Shown: positions 42,946-55,629 of the stretch, one piece after another
Layout: the number at the start of each line of letters is the position of its first letter
How positions within the stretch are numbered: position 1 is the stretch's first letter
DNA from: Isoetes taiwanensis
Lineage: Eukaryota; Streptophyta; Lycopodiopsida; Isoetales; Isoetaceae
DNA: 64,000 bases
Assembly (NCBI GenBank): GCA_021234155.1
Contig: JAJEKV010000049.1
Coordinates: forward strand, 3,067,487-3,131,486
Reading direction: 5' to 3'
Notes under the pieces: model-generated
Told to the model about the DNA's origin: nothing
Database searches by the model: none
What the model saw: only the letters and a program-made list of their open reading frames with translations
Program-made: the position numbers and the translations under genes

Positions 42946-44080
42946 AGATTAGGCAAACTTTAAATAGTTTGGCCAAAGGTAAGAGCCCAGGGCCAGGTGG
43001 ACTTCCCCCTGAATTTTTTTATCAAATTCTGGGATGACATTAAATCTGATCTCATTCACTTGGTTCATGGATTTTGGCATATCAATCACCTGCATCCTGC
43101 TCTTGCTTCTCTTATCGCTAAACCTGATAATCCTGAAACCTTTAGCGATTGGAGACCAACATCTTTGACTAACACAACTTATAAGCTCTGTGCATTTTAG
43201 TAATAGGATTAAAGGCTAATTACAAAAAAAATATTAGCTTGCACCAATCTGCTTTCTTGCCAAACAGATATATCCTTACAACTATATTACTGTCATGAAG
43301 GGTGTGCACTGGACTAGGATTTCAAAGCAAAATTGTGTTCTTCTTAAGCTAGATTTCTCCAAAGCCTTTGACATAGTTAGATGGGATTTCCTTGTTCTTG
43401 CCCTTAAAAAATTTGGTTTTCCTTCTAAATTTATTGATTTGATTATGGGCCTTAATTCGAGATCTCAATCTTCAGTAATCATCAATGGATCTTCGGGTAG
43501 ATTCTTCTCCTTAAACAAAGGGGTAAGAAAGGGTTGCCCATTAGCCCCTTATTTATTTATTATTGTGGCTGAAATGCTTACAAAAGTTATTCTTCATCAT
43601 TAGCAGGTTGGCAATATAAAAGGTTTAAGGCTCCCTGATAATATGAGTGATTTGACATTAGTGCAATATCTTTAGCTTTCTATGGAATGATAACAATAAT
43701 ATCGAGTTCTTTATAAAAGTTATCAAAGGCTTTAGTGCTGCCTCTAGGATTTACCTCAATCAGCAGAAGTGTAATGATAAAAAAATCTATAAAGTCTCTA
43801 GTATCTATGCTTTTTTATCTCAGGATCATTTGCGATCAAAATCTAGTAGAATTTGAATATCAATTCTGATACTGAGTCTAACTTGCTTAAGAATATATGG
43901 AATTCCTACTGTTCCCCAAAAATTTCTTTCTTTATCTAGCTAGTGGCTAATAAAAGCATTCCTTGTATGGATCGTATTCATAAGATTTACTCAAGAATGG
44001 ATCCTAACATTGCTCAGGTTTGCCCCCTTGGCTGCAATTCTAAGGAAATTGTCCAACATATTTTTATGTGTAGCACATTG
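42946..44080 (+). pseudogene. L1-type RT fragment of another LINE
   Basis: Plus-strand pieces GKSPGPGGLPPEFF (in broken frame near 42978), DWRPTSLTNTTYKL, LLKLDFSKAFDIVRWDFL (43328-43381) and RKGCPLAPYLFIIVAEML are RT blocks. 43943-44085 encodes a zinc-binding tail (CPLGCNSKEIVQHIFMC). The sequence is clearly different from LINE-A. It is internally deleted, since the YADD region is not recognisable. Confidence 0.75.
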
Positions 44081-44084
44081 GCCA

Positions 44085-44540
44085 GAAAAAGTTCAAACTT
44101 CATTCGAAAAGCTCAAAGAAGCTTTGATGGTAGCATCCGTGCTCACCCTACCAAATCCAAACAAAGATAAGTTAGTAGCATCCGAATGCAAGTAAGCTAG
44201 CAACAGGGGGAGTCCTCATGAAAGAAGGAAGTGTAATAGGATATGATTCGAAGAAGATGAACGATGCCAAGCAGCAGTATCCAACACATGATCAGGAGCT
44301 TTTAGCAGTCATAACGACGCGTCGAATTTGAGGCACTATTTGCTTGGTAGGAAATTTCAGTTAAACATTGACCACCAAAGCCTCCAATATATTTTTACGC
44401 AACCACTCCTCAATTTGAGGCAAAGATGCTGGATGGAATTCTTGAAGAATACGACTTTGAGATAGTGTACAAGCCATGTAAATTAAATGCGGTTACTGAC
44501 GCCGTCGACTATTGGAAACTCACGTGCATTGTAATGCCAT
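44085..44540 (+). pseudogene. Ty3-gypsy RT/RNase H fragment
   Basis: FEKLKEALMVASVLTLPNPN is the RT-to-RNase H connection, followed across frameshifts by GSVIGYDSKKMNDAKQQYPT, HDQELLAV, LRHYLLGRKFQLNIDHQSLQ and LEEYDFEIVYKP, the usual RNase H series in chromovirus-like gypsy elements. No LTR is seen next to it. Confidence 0.8.
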
Positions 44541-44559
44541 CTCCACTTTATCCAGTGAT

Positions 44560-45450
44560 TTCGGAATAAAGATTTTGCACAAATGCACGCTGCCTCTAAA
44601 TTGAGACATGCAAATGGATTGGCGAGGCACATGCGATATGCTATGTCAATCTTGCCAACTGGAAGCCATCAAGGGTGAAAGCCACACTCTTCAGAATTGT
44701 CTGGCATACGACCATATCTAGGTGTGCTTGCTGAGGTTGTCCCCCCAACCAGCCGCTCCATCTGCTATTTGATGTGGCCTCAATGGGGTTCGTAAGATCA
44801 TATCTTCAGGAGATTATGGATGTATGCACTCAGATATGTTCTGTGTCACAATATTGAAATGTATTCTAATATATGATTGTACAGTTTATTAGCATGCTTA
44901 TTACTGCCAAGGTTTTTTACCTCAAAAACCCTTCGAGGCGGGGGTTTTAAATCTTGTTAGTAATATATTTACTGCCATGGTTTTTCCTTCGAAAACCCTA
45001 CGAATTTTATTTTTTAATCCTGACGGTAATATGTTTGCTATTCTCTTTTATTGGGTCCCATAGGTCAATTGGTGGATGAAAGCATACTAGGGTGTGCCAT
45101 CTAAAATACTTTTTAGGGAGTGCAAAACTACCCAGAAAGGTACCCAGCACTAAGTACTAGAAACTTGCATAAATGTCTCAATAAACAATAAGTTTAATAA
45201 GAGTTGATTCATTCATTTTAGTCTCTAATAATATTGTTTTCCTCCTAATACTATAGATTCACACGGTATTGACTTTTATTTTGAAATTTTCTATTGATTT
45301 TCATGGGGAAGAAAAAAAAGAAGATACCAATTTTAAATGTACCTAGTGTAGGTACTTTTGAGTGTTCAAAAGTGGTAGCATTCTTTCATCTTGGTCTCCA
45401 TGGATAATAAAAATCCATTCAACTCAACTCGATTCAATTCGATTCAATTC
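44560..45450 (+). mobile_element. LINE-B3: 3' part of a LINE-B copy
   Basis: It starts in the zinc-tail region (about 44560-44770), continues through the 3' UTR with a structured element at 44917-44948 and a decayed second unit near 44980-45020, and ends in a degenerate (CAACT/GATTC)n tail at 45419-45450. The same tail and the same junction with EXORDIUM upstream sequence occur at 56700, so this piece belongs to a segmental duplication. Confidence 0.75.
44920..44948 (+). ncRNA. LINE-B 3' UTR hairpin / pseudoknot, LINE-B3 copy
   Basis: CCTCAAA pairs with TTCGAGG (one mismatch) around AACCC, and GGGGGTT follows for the second stem. Confidence 0.5.
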
Positions 45451-45694
45451 TTATAAATGGTTTTTATCAGTTTATCATATGAAAGAGTAAGGCTACAAAC
45501 GAAAATGAGCGCCAATAGAAATGACAAGACTAAATGTTGTGCATAAGCACTAGTGACTCATTGCTATATCTATTTAGTTTGTGGACCAAGTGGCACTGGC
45601 AAGACGCTATGAAAGTAGATCTCAAAACTTATTGATCATGGTGTACCAATTCTTTTGAATATCCCTCGTTCACATATATTATATCTTTCACATA
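45451..45694 (+). repeat. EXORDIUM upstream region, copy A, left piece
   Basis: Matches 56705-56979 (copy B) and, more distantly, 59072-59390 (copy C). It stops at A45694, where a Helitron begins, and continues at T50051. Confidence 0.85.
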
Positions 45695-45912
45695 TCTTAT
45701 TGTTTAAATTTGGTTTTTCCGATCTAGAGGAAAACTTTTTTGGATTTTTTTTAAAGTTAGTTTCCTAAGGTTTTAAGGGCTTTTGCCTGCCGGGAAAATT
45801 TTCAGATTTCCAAAAATCGGCAAAGGTTTTCGTAGTAATTATGGGGTTTTGGCTTTCCGGATATGGAGGCATGGACTTCAACGAGAGATTAGGATTAGGA
45901 TGATGGATCCGC

Positions 45913-46155
45913 ATGAGAGACGTGTGGAGTAAAGAAATAGAAGGTTCTTCTGATGCACAGGCGCTGGTTCAACATAACGATATTTTGCCAGGATTATTGG
46001 CTTGCAGATACCTCTGGACGTCCTCTGATGGTGGCTTCCAGATGTCTCTAGATGTTTATCAGACAGTGTGGTTAGTCCGGCGTGCAGGGCTTAGGCATCC
46101 TCAAAATTCTATGTCTTTAATTCCAATAGGAAAGGTGCTTGGTTTCACCCTTTGA
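45913..46155 (+). CDS. Possible captured exon inside the Helitron
   Basis: An 80-codon frame (MRDVWSKEIEGSSDAQALVQ ...) of protein-like composition. I do not recognise it. Helitrons often carry host gene pieces, so it may be one, but it could also be a chance frame. Confidence 0.25.
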   Translation: MRDVWSKEIEGSSDAQALVQHNDILPGLLACRYLWTSSDGGFQMSLDVYQTVWLVRRAGLRHPQNSMSLIPIGKVLGFTL

Positions 46156-47039
46156 TATTGGTGTCCTGTGTGTAATGGGCCTGTTTCCGTTAACCTAACT
46201 TGATGGGGTCAGAAATGGAAGGATTATTGGATTGGAGGGGTTGAAGCTCTGTTATTTTACTTTGTTTTCAACAAACAGAAATTATTTTTAAGTGATTCTC
46301 CTATGGTTTTGGGGTTTTTAGCTACCGCAAAAAATAATACGATTTCCAAAAATCAGCAAAATTTCCCTGGTTATGATTTCGGTTCTTCCCAATCTTCTGC
46401 ATATCGATTCAAATTAGTGGCATGCATATGCCACAACTGTGATGCCTTTCTACAGGAATAGACTGCACCTGATCGATCTGTAGGACAAGTTTATGGCTTG
46501 CAGGCCAGATTTGAGTACCAGGTAAAGGGTTTTGGGTGGTTTATTGATGCTTTTCATCTGACACATTGTTCATAATATTTCAGGTCGTCATTTGAGAGCT
46601 AAGGAGGCTGGGTTTTGCATCATGGAGAATCAGGTGATATGCTGCACCAAAGCTTAACCCTGTTACAGCTAATATGGGCTATCCTAAATTCGAAAAAAGG
46701 GTCAAATCACATGTCCATCTCTATATTTTGTTGTAGAGGCAGAGGTAAATGATGGGTGTTCTGACATTTCCTTGATGTTCGAAGAATATTAAAGATCACC
46801 TTAAGCTCCCTCTCTGCTTCTTTGAATAGTTCCAATAATTTCTGCCATTATATCACTTCTATTTCGGGGAAGCTAGAGCATTTATGTAATGGTGAGGGAT
46901 GGATGGAGACACAAATATATTCAGGTAAACATTTACGAGCAAAGCTCTTCAGGTAAACATTTGAGCTTCAATCCTGGTTAGGATCTGTTTAAACATGACT
47001 GTTGATGCATGCTTGATCATTTGATTAATGTCCCCTTTC

Positions 47040-47990
47040 TGCAAGATGTAAGTTGGTTACTATGCAAAGACTGGATTCTCATAGTTTATAGCCTTCCTGA
47101 TCTATGCAGCCATTACAACATTACATCTTTATGTAGAACTATCTGCCATCATAAAGAACTTTTTGACAATAGGGCCGAATGGTAGATTTGGATCTAAGTG
47201 AAGCATCATTTTTTCTAAAGGTTAGATTACTCTAATTTATATTTTATGCTCCTTTGCCTAGCATATTTTATGGCCCTTTGCCTAGCATGGGAAATCATTC
47301 TTGCCCTGCAAGAGTTTGACATGGCAAATGCAATATTTAGGATTTGCAAATATAATATTTTCTTATATATTTGGTAAGACGAATAGTCTTTACGACCATA
47401 GCTGTTAAGGTTAACATTTCAGCTCCATTCCTGCTTAGCATCTGTTGAAACATGACTGGTCATTTGATTAATGACCCCTTTCTACAGGACAGCTGCTGGT
47501 TAATATGCAAGACTGGATTCTCACTGCTTATAGACTTCCTGATCTATCCAGTTGTTACATCATTACATCTGTATATAGAACTATCTGCAATAATATGGAA
47601 CTTTCTGAGAACAAGACCAAATGTGTAGGCTTGGATCCAAATGAAGTATCTTCTAAAGCTCAGATTAATCTAATCTATATTCTAAGTTCCTTTGCCTAGC
47701 ATGAGAAAACCATTCTTGCCCTATAAGAGTTTGATATACAACAATTGCAATATTTAGCATTTGCAAATATAATCTTTTTTTATATATTTGGTAAGCAGAA
47801 TAGTATTTACGACTATCCTTACCATAAACATTTGGGCACCATTCCTGCTTAGTCTTCCTGACCTATCCAGCCGTTCCGTCATTGCATCATTACATCTATA
47901 TGTAGAACTATCTGCAATAATATAGAACTTTCTGAAAACAAGCCCAAATGTGTAGACTTGGATCCAAATGAAGCATCGTTATGTGTAAAG
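47040..47990 (+). repeat. Three diverged tandem repeats in the Helitron body
   Basis: The phrase CCTGATCTATSCAG...TTACATC...TAGAACTATCTGC recurs near 47095, 47538 and 47857, with accompanying CTAGCATG and TTTGGATCC-like blocks. Units are about 320-440 bp. Confidence 0.75.
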
Positions 47991-50050
47991 GTCACATTAA
48001 TCTAATTTCTATTTTATGCCCCTTTGATATATTGCTCTAACATTTTATCTCTTTTGGCCTTTTTGTTGCAGAATATGCTGGAACGCTAGAGAGAATATTA
48101 TTTTTAGTAACTACACTTCACTCAGCAGAGTTCTACTAGGATGGGCAGATATACTTGATGCTAAACAGGTAGCACGAGAGGAAATCATGGTTTATAAAAT
48201 GCAGGAGTTTGATGGAACTGAATAGTTACCGCTCATGCCAAAATTGTCACATATACTGGATGTTAGGTGGTCTGCATGAGAATAAATCATGTTTGATAAA
48301 GTGGAGTTTGAGGGAACTGAATAATTGCTACTCATGCCCCTCCAAACATTGGCCATCAACTTTTTCACCAAATATATAAAGGTGATCAATTTCTTGGAAT
48401 TTGTTGAAGCTATTTGGGATGTAGCTTAAGGAGATTGAAGCGCAGATTACTAGCAGACATAAGCAATTTCAAACAAAGTACCATGAGGTATCATTGCCAT
48501 CTTACTTAAGTGCATACTGATTAAGGTCTCCTTTCTGACGGCTATTATATGAATGTCTTGCAGATATGATCTTTTTTTCTGTGGATTAGATAGGATTGAG
48601 ATAACCATTTGCTCCTTTGTTGTTTTTACAGCATATTCATGTGGAATTTGATATTGATTGAGAAAAAGGAACTATAATTGTACAATGATTTAAACATGTT
48701 ATGGTGCTTCAAGGTTTAGGGTTGATATGGTTCTTACAGGTTGGAAAATTCGTCTTGCTGGAGATAATAGAGTACACAAAACTGGGCTATTTCTCAACCT
48801 CTATTTGACAATTACAATAATTTTGGTGTAATCTAAGTTCTAGCTGAAGATGTTCATCTTAGATATGGTGGATAAAAAAGTTAGACCCGATTCTATTTTG
48901 GGGCAAAAAGATTACCGTGTCAAGTAGGCATGGGATCAATGAAGCATCTATTTCACTATTAATTGAATTTCGTGGTAGACGTTGTCTCTTTATGTCAGCA
49001 CTTTTGGGGTTCTGTGCTGAAAATAACAATGCAGAGGCCAATCAAAGCATTTCTGAGAAACGCCTTTTCTGACTAAACTTTTTGCCAAAAATGCTTTTTG
49101 TGTGCAATGTGTGTTTTTCATCATGTAGTTGCTTTTAAATATGAGTATGAGAAATATTAATAGAGTAATGTTTTTTTGATTTGCGATGTGATTGATGTGC
49201 CTCTTAAATATTTTAGTTGCAAAGTAGGCAAGAGCTCCAATTTGGTTTCAACCAGCTTGATGCCAACATGTGAGAAAGGTTACCAATACGCTTGAGAGTT
49301 TTTTGCCTCATGAAACAAGTGTTTGTCTATGATTCCTTAGAAAATTAATCATTATATTGCAATTTCCATGCTACATTGTAACTAATTTAAACAATAAGAT
49401 ACCTCTACAAAGATCAAAGAGATCATAAAACACTTAGGATGCAAGCAAATTGGGCGCCATTGTATCAGTTTAGCCCAAGCAATGTCCAAGCAATGAATGC
49501 AAGAAATGGAGTGGAAAAACGAATGCAACAAATCATACATAATTTAAATAAAAGCATGCAACAAATATACATGCTCTAGAATAAAACAAAACCACCTCGC
49601 ATTTTCCATATTTCTAGGAAAAGCCTAATAATAAATAAGAAGAGTAAGGTACCAACACAATGGCAAACCACAGGCCCATCGATCATCCCTATAAATGATA
49701 TCAATCCATGTCAATCATTCGACCATGAATAACAAACTTAAATGAAATAATGATGACTTTCACAGGCTGAACCATAAGCACCACAACATGTAAATGGAAA
49801 TGAATTTTTGCTTCAATTAGCACATGTTTAGAACACCACTTTCAAAACTACAAGCTGCCACCACTATGAAAAACACCAAAGCTTATCATTGCACATAATC
49901 CAACCTTCTCTCTTCATATTAGATATTAGCTACTCATATTCATATAGTAACTTTCAAAAACGACAACATACCTTTCAGTATCGAATTTGCCAATGACTCG
50001 CAGTGACTTCATTTGTACTTATGCCGGGCAACGCCGGGCACCATAACTAG

Positions 50051-50815
50051 TATATATTATATCTCATTGTAGTGTATTGAATTATAATTCTTACAATCAT
50101 TATCAATTATCAAACTCTTGCTAATTACATATTGCAAGAGGTGTGTAGGATATTTACCTGACTCGTGGTGCAGCTTCTTGCATGTAACCCTTATTCTCTT
50201 CCAAGTATATCAACAATAAACGATGAATGTTGCAGTGGAAACCAAGAAATCTATTATTATTAAAAGGATGGACAAGTTAGATGATGTATATGTCGGGCCA
50301 GTGAAGACATTACTAGGTACATTATTGCTACTTATGGCAGTAAATTATGATATCTTAATGAACAATGTTTTTTTTTTAAATATAACATAAAATCAAAGCA
50401 AGGAATATTGTTAGAAGAAGAAGAAGCATCCAAGGAGCATGGACAGATTAGAGAAGGACTAAAGAAGCCATGTTCACTCGTAGGCTAATAAACTATGCAT
50501 GTATGATAGATGTTCTTTGGATTCACGTGATAAAATAAATGGAAGGTTATTAAGTAGGGTACGTGTTCATGTTGGCATGAAGGAAACATCTATGGATGTT
50601 TTGTTTAAGTGGACTAGTATCTAAAAATGTATTTTAATTACAATTGTCTATGATCAAATCAAATATACCAACACAAAGATGGACAAATGAAGTTTAGATC
50701 CACGTCATTAATTCCAGCCTGGGTTATATAGAACACACACTACAACTACATTTTTACACTCATGCCTATAAAATGGAATACTCTTCCTTAAATTTCCAAG
50801 TCGTTTGCCTATATA
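50051..50815 (+). promoter_or_regulatory. EXORDIUM upstream region, copy A, right piece, with a TATA box but no gene
   Basis: Matches 56980-57657 (copy B) and 59390-60115 (copy C). It includes the block CACGTCATTAATTCCAGCCT (50702-50721), GCCTATAAAATGGAATACTC (TATA box at about 50767) and TTTCCAAGTCGTTT. Similarity ends about where the start codon would be. The sequence beyond 50820 does not encode EXORDIUM, so this is an orphaned promoter. Confidence 0.8.
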
Positions 50816-53335
50816 TATTTTCAGTCGTTGACATTCATGTGAAGGGCTTATCAGTTGTTCGCAATTGATTACTAATTTCTTTCATGATCTTTTGTGAATT
50901 GTCCACTATATACGTGGAAGCAATAGCAAAAGATGGGTATTCTTGTGAATGCAACATACGCAAATATAAACTTTATGATGCCTTTCGGATTGACCATTTC
51001 CATAGACTCTCTAGATATTGGGTTGCCTTTGCTGGTGGTTGGTGAACTAGTATATAAGTGCTTCCTCTTGTTTCGTGGGAACGTATGCGCTCTTGCTATA
51101 AAATCATATAAATAGATTAATCTCATTATATCTCTCAAATGAGGATTTAAAAAGTTAGCACATACCGTGGTCCTTTTTACTTGCTCTTTCAAGACACTAT
51201 CCATCAAGTAGTGGGCAATTAATTACTTTACATTCTTGTTTTGCAATTGCTTCTTTTTCCTTACCTTTTGCTTTCCTTTGAGTGTAATGATGGAATTAAG
51301 AGTAGTTCAGCAATTTGATTCAACCGTAAACCTCCGGAACAATGTCAAAGAACAAGCCATTTATTCTCATGTGGAATTAGAGTATGCAAATCTGAAAATG
51401 ATGTCTTTTGTAGAGATCAATCATGTCCGTGGAGGTTTCATGCATCAATCATGCATGATGATGGGCGAGGACGTAATATATTAAAAATCAGGAACCATCC
51501 AAATTATAGTCCAAAGCAATTGTAAGTAGATTTTAAGAGAGAAATAGATACACAAATTATTTATAAGGTTGCTTGCAATGCTAGCAAACAAGCCCTTCAC
51601 TCTATTCATGGGGATTATTCTGAAGCATACAAGAAAGTTGAAGCTTATTGTGATTAATTTCCTTAATATTATCCCTTGCCCTTATATTGCTAGACGACAT
51701 TTAATAGATAATAGTTTATATAGCTTTGCTTTAATCCTGAGCCTTTTCATTGTGGACTACTATCCCGTGCCTGTACCATGACATCCACCCACAGCCCATG
51801 GGGCACATGCAACTAGCCAATATAGCACCCATCATGCATTTCATGTGAAAGCAATAGTCGCATCCCAATGTGTGTATGAGTGCAGCTTCTTACACATCAA
51901 TTGCCTTTGCACCTACCTTCAGTGCAGCATCCACCGTTCGAATCTGCCTTAATATCTCCTTTGTCTTTTTTCAACTCTATGGCTGTGGAGTTCCCCATGT
52001 GCAATACGATTTGCTTTGGATTTGACCATGTGCAAAATCCATGGTTTTGTCCTTTCCGTGCACTAGCACAAACCCATCAAAATGCAGCAATATATTTGCA
52101 GCATAGATGTCCCTATACCCTCGTGAAGTTTGATCAAGGCATTTACGAATGACATAGACAAGGTTGCTCATGCTCTTTAGTAACTGGGGGAGAGAACTCA
52201 CATGTATCCTCCTAGTTATATGCTCAGCAAATGCATTATCCGTATGCCTCAAGAGTAGTTCAAAAAGGGAACCGCTTTTCTAATAAGGGGAGATTAGATC
52301 TTGAAGCTCATCTTGGTTGCCCGTTATTGTGATGATGCAATGTATAATGGCTCCATGCTTAACCCGCATGATCAACTCGATCACGTTCTTAGCTAATTGT
52401 TGGAATTATCAAGATGCGCCATTGGCATGCATAAACTTGGCCACATAAGCTTCGTCCCTAAAGAAGCTTGATGCTAGAATCCGATACTTATAAACCTTTA
52501 TGTATGCCCGACTGCCAATTGATTTCCTGTCCGCTACGTCATTGTCAGCCCAAGCCAACCAAATGATCTTTGCATCTGCTCTAGAATGTTCTTTCCACTC
52601 CATCAGCGTAACCTTATGAGTGGCTAGTGATACCTGAATAACATGGGGGGTTCGGTTGTCTTTCCTAGTCTTTCTCATTTTCTACACCTCATTCCAATTA
52701 TGTGCAGGGATGCGCGACTCCTCCTTTTAACAAGAGTTTCTCAGATTACCCTCCTCCACTTGATATCTCTCACAACTTGCTGGGATGGTACCAATCACCC
52801 ATCCACCCTTTCGTGCTCAAGCTTGTTAGTCGACTTCTCAAATTATTTGAGGCAAGAAAAGCCTCCTGGGCTCATCAGTGACAATGCCTTAGAATAATAT
52901 CCACAAATCTTCCCTGCCTAGTGTCACCTCCATATCACGTCTTGAGAATCGCAAAATTCTATTATAAAAGCTTAAGAAACAATTTACCCTACTATATGAT
53001 GATGTTTAATAAAGGAGATGGTGATATACCATTAATTGATTTAGGTATATCATACCACCAGTGATATAATGCGTCTTTATATGTAAGCTTGATCCCAGTT
53101 ATCAAATTACGAGGCTGACAACCAGGATGCTACATGTAGGCATGTAGCCATGCATGTGGTATTGTAGCTTGTAGTGGCGGCATCGGATCGAGGAAGGTCC
53201 ACGCCATTGGATTCCTTTCGTTGGAGGTTTCTAAAGTGGTTATGGACTTGCAAGGGAATCTTCGAGAATCACTAATATATTTACAAGTATATCATGCATC
53301 CGGTGATATAATGCCTCCAGTCATGCTACTTGGAG
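50816..53335. other. About 2.5 kb, mostly without recognisable genes
   Basis: Short frames only. Protein-like minus-strand pieces at 51977-52678 are listed separately. Short phrases such as GATATA-TGCATC recur near 53040 and 53290. No transposon ends were identified. Confidence 0.4.
51977..52678 (-). pseudogene. Decayed gene fragment of unknown family
   Basis: Minus-strand frames 52678-52409 and 52252-51977 (with GNQDELQDLISPY between them in another frame) have the composition of a real protein, for example KIIWLAWADNDVADRKSIGS, YRILASSFFRDEAYVAKFMH and SLPQLLKSMSNLVYVI. Helical, Leu-rich segments might suggest an ARM-repeat-like protein, but this is weak. Stops and frame changes show decay. 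Confidence 0.35.
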
Positions 53336-54490
53336 ACTTCAAAGCATGCATAGGGGTAGAATAGCTATTGGCATTTGATCCCTTGATAGAGGATATGTTA
53401 CAGTTCTGCCCAACATAGACGACTTGGCCATGGGCCTCAAATGACAGAACCCACTAGATCACGCGCTATGGCAGACAATTGCTTTTGTTGTGCCATCGTC
53501 TTTGACTTGGTCATTTGCAATGGTCTAGCTCAGTGGCCATCCTCTGGTCTAGCTCCAATGTCGTGGATTACGTGCAGTGGCAGACCAGGATTTCCATTTG
53601 CTTATCCACCTACGAGTTGGTGCAGATAGTAGAAATGGAGAAGTGAATTCTGATCACAAACCCCTTTTCTTGCATGTGGATTGGCAGTATGTTCGGGTCC
53701 TCAATGCTCTAACACCCTGCATGCCCCTATTGTGCTTGGATTATGACGATGCAGAGGCCTATGTTCAGATGGTCATAGGTAATCTAGAGGAAATCCTACA
53801 GCTTCCCATGCTACAGCAACAGACTACCCAGTTCATCCATGGGCTCATGGCTATTGTTGATATATGCTTTGGAACAACTGCTCACAGAGGCCCTTAGGAG
53901 CTATAATATTTTATTGTAACCAGTGGTTAGGTGAAAAATATAGGGAGTTTATACGTTGGCTTAGATAGGTCACTAACCCTGCCTGTGATCAAACAATACC
54001 GCACTTTTCTCAAAGGAAAGAAGGCCAGGTACATTGTTTAACATCAGAGAGAAATGTTCTATCTTCTGGACTGTCATCCCAAGATATTTTGGTGAAGAGC
54101 TCTCAGGAAATCTCTGCAGCTTGTGAGGAACATCATTTCAGAATAATGGGTACAATATTTGCAGTGGTTTTATGTTCTGTTTGGGGTTTAAGTAGTAATA
54201 CCCCCACAGATGGATCTAATACTAGTCATTATTGAGGTAGGGTTACCAAGGGCTTATAGCGCCTCGCCAATGGAAAGGCGGCAGGGCCATCAATAGTCTT
54301 ACATATCCTCATACCAACCAAGGCCCCTCTCATTCACTTACCTGGGCCAAATTATGGAGGTGGCACCCAGATAGAAGTACTTGAGACTAGAGTTTTCTTT
54401 CACTAGACACTTCCATCTGGTTGCATGGGACAACGAGATGGAAGGCACTGTATGCCATGCAGAACAATAGCTACAAAGTGGAGTTCTATG

Positions 54491-54530
54491 ACCCCCCCTC
54501 CCTCCCCTCCCCCCTCCCTCCCCCCCCGTG
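54491..54530 (+). repeat. C/T mirror tract
   Basis: ACCCCCCCTCCCTCCCC and similar, 40 bp of almost pure pyrimidine. It could form triplex DNA, or a G-quadruplex on the other strand. It lies inside LINE-B2. Confidence 0.9.
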
Positions 54531-54919
54531 CATTACTTGTTCACGGCTTTGGTAGAACCTGTTCTCTTATATCGAGTCGAGGTTTGGAGCACAGTAGTAT
54601 CCCTCACCATCTAGAATGACATGAAGCAGGTGCAGAAAGCCTTCTGAGCTTAGGTGGAGGTTCGGGCACCTGGGGTAAAGTCCATAGTCTCATATCAAAT
54701 CCTTCTGCAAGAGACAGGGTTCTTGTCTCTTCAGAGGGACGCACTGTATCTCCACCTTATCTACTTTCAGAAGGTGGTCAGTATGGGCGGCTCTCATCTC
54801 CCCAACTTGCTAATGTCATGGCATTGAACTGCAGCGCCTTAAAGCTTATTGGAAGGAAAAAGGGGCTCAGTAGTTTCCTTGATGGAATGTGCAAGAGCAT
54901 AGGTGCATACAGGTCTGAA

Positions 54920-55629
54920 TTTATTTTTATTTTATTTTATTTATTTGTCTAGTGCTCACTTAGGACCTTGAGAGGCCATGGAGCAAATATTTACAACTTT
55001 AACAAAAATGTACGGTGCGTATCCACCCTGTTCATATACTCTCCTACAAAGAATGGTTCCAGATTTAACAATGTAGAAAAACTGTCTATGTGTACCTCAA
55101 ACTCCTCTCTTATATGCTCATACGCTGTGCAATGCAAAAAGGTGTGGGCTTCATCCTCCACGTCTCCAGAGCCACATATCTTACATTTTCTGTCTTCCAT
55201 GGGAATGTTAAACCATCTGCCTACTTCAATCTCTAACCGATGGGAGCTGGTTCGGTATCTAGCCATTACTCGTTTATATGCCTTTGGGATATCCGAGCAT
55301 AGATAAGCTTGGCTTTTGTATTCTCTCATGTCATTAACTTTACTTCTATAATGAGCCATTTTGCTACCCGGGGCAGCCCATAAACTATCTACTGCAAGCA
55401 TTTCCAATAAGGTTCTAGCTTCGTTTTTATCATTAGGCCAGTTTGCTTCCGATAACCCCCACTTTTTTGCCCAATTCCAGAAATCTCTTAGCCACTCTTG
55501 TTCTGAACTTGCCATAGCTTGATAAGAGATTCGAGTTGACTCTTGTTCCTTTAGTCTGTTCATAAAATTTACAGCTTGATAAAGAGCTTCAAGCTCGAGA
55601 GGTAGCAACCCAGCTTCTGCTAGCATTAT
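54920..55629 (-). mobile_element. LINE-C: 5'-truncated LINE inserted in LINE-B2
   Basis: A 211-codon minus-strand frame (55626-54991) encodes the C-terminal part of a LINE ORF2 with a zinc tail, CKICGSGDVEDEAHTFLHC, then YEHIREEF. Downstream in its own sense lie a short 3' UTR and a (TAAAA)n-like tail (54950-54920). The flanks TGCATACAGGTCTGAA (54904-54919) and TGCATACGGAGTTTGAA (55630-55646) look like a slightly decayed target duplication. The open frame is long for its age, so insertion was fairly recent. Family differs from LINE-A and LINE-B. Confidence 0.8.

Larger units (their letters stand above)
45695..50050 (+). mobile_element. Complete Helitron, 4,356 bp, non-autonomous
   Basis: It begins TCTTATTG and ends CACCATAACTAG, with a short hairpin-like GCCGGGCAACGCCGGGC just before the end. 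It lies exactly between A and T. Joining 45694 to 50051 restores ATCTTTCACATATATATA, which is the uninterrupted sequence in copy B (about 56970-56987). This proves both ends. No RepHel protein is encoded. The body is AT-rich with intron-like splice motifs, a possible captured exon (45913-46155) and tandem repeats (47040-47990). Confidence 0.92.

Noticed and set aside
45408-45450. (CAACT/GATTC)n as an independent microsatellite
   Set aside because: It is the LINE-B3 tail; the same tail ends LINE-B2 at 56704 with the same flank.
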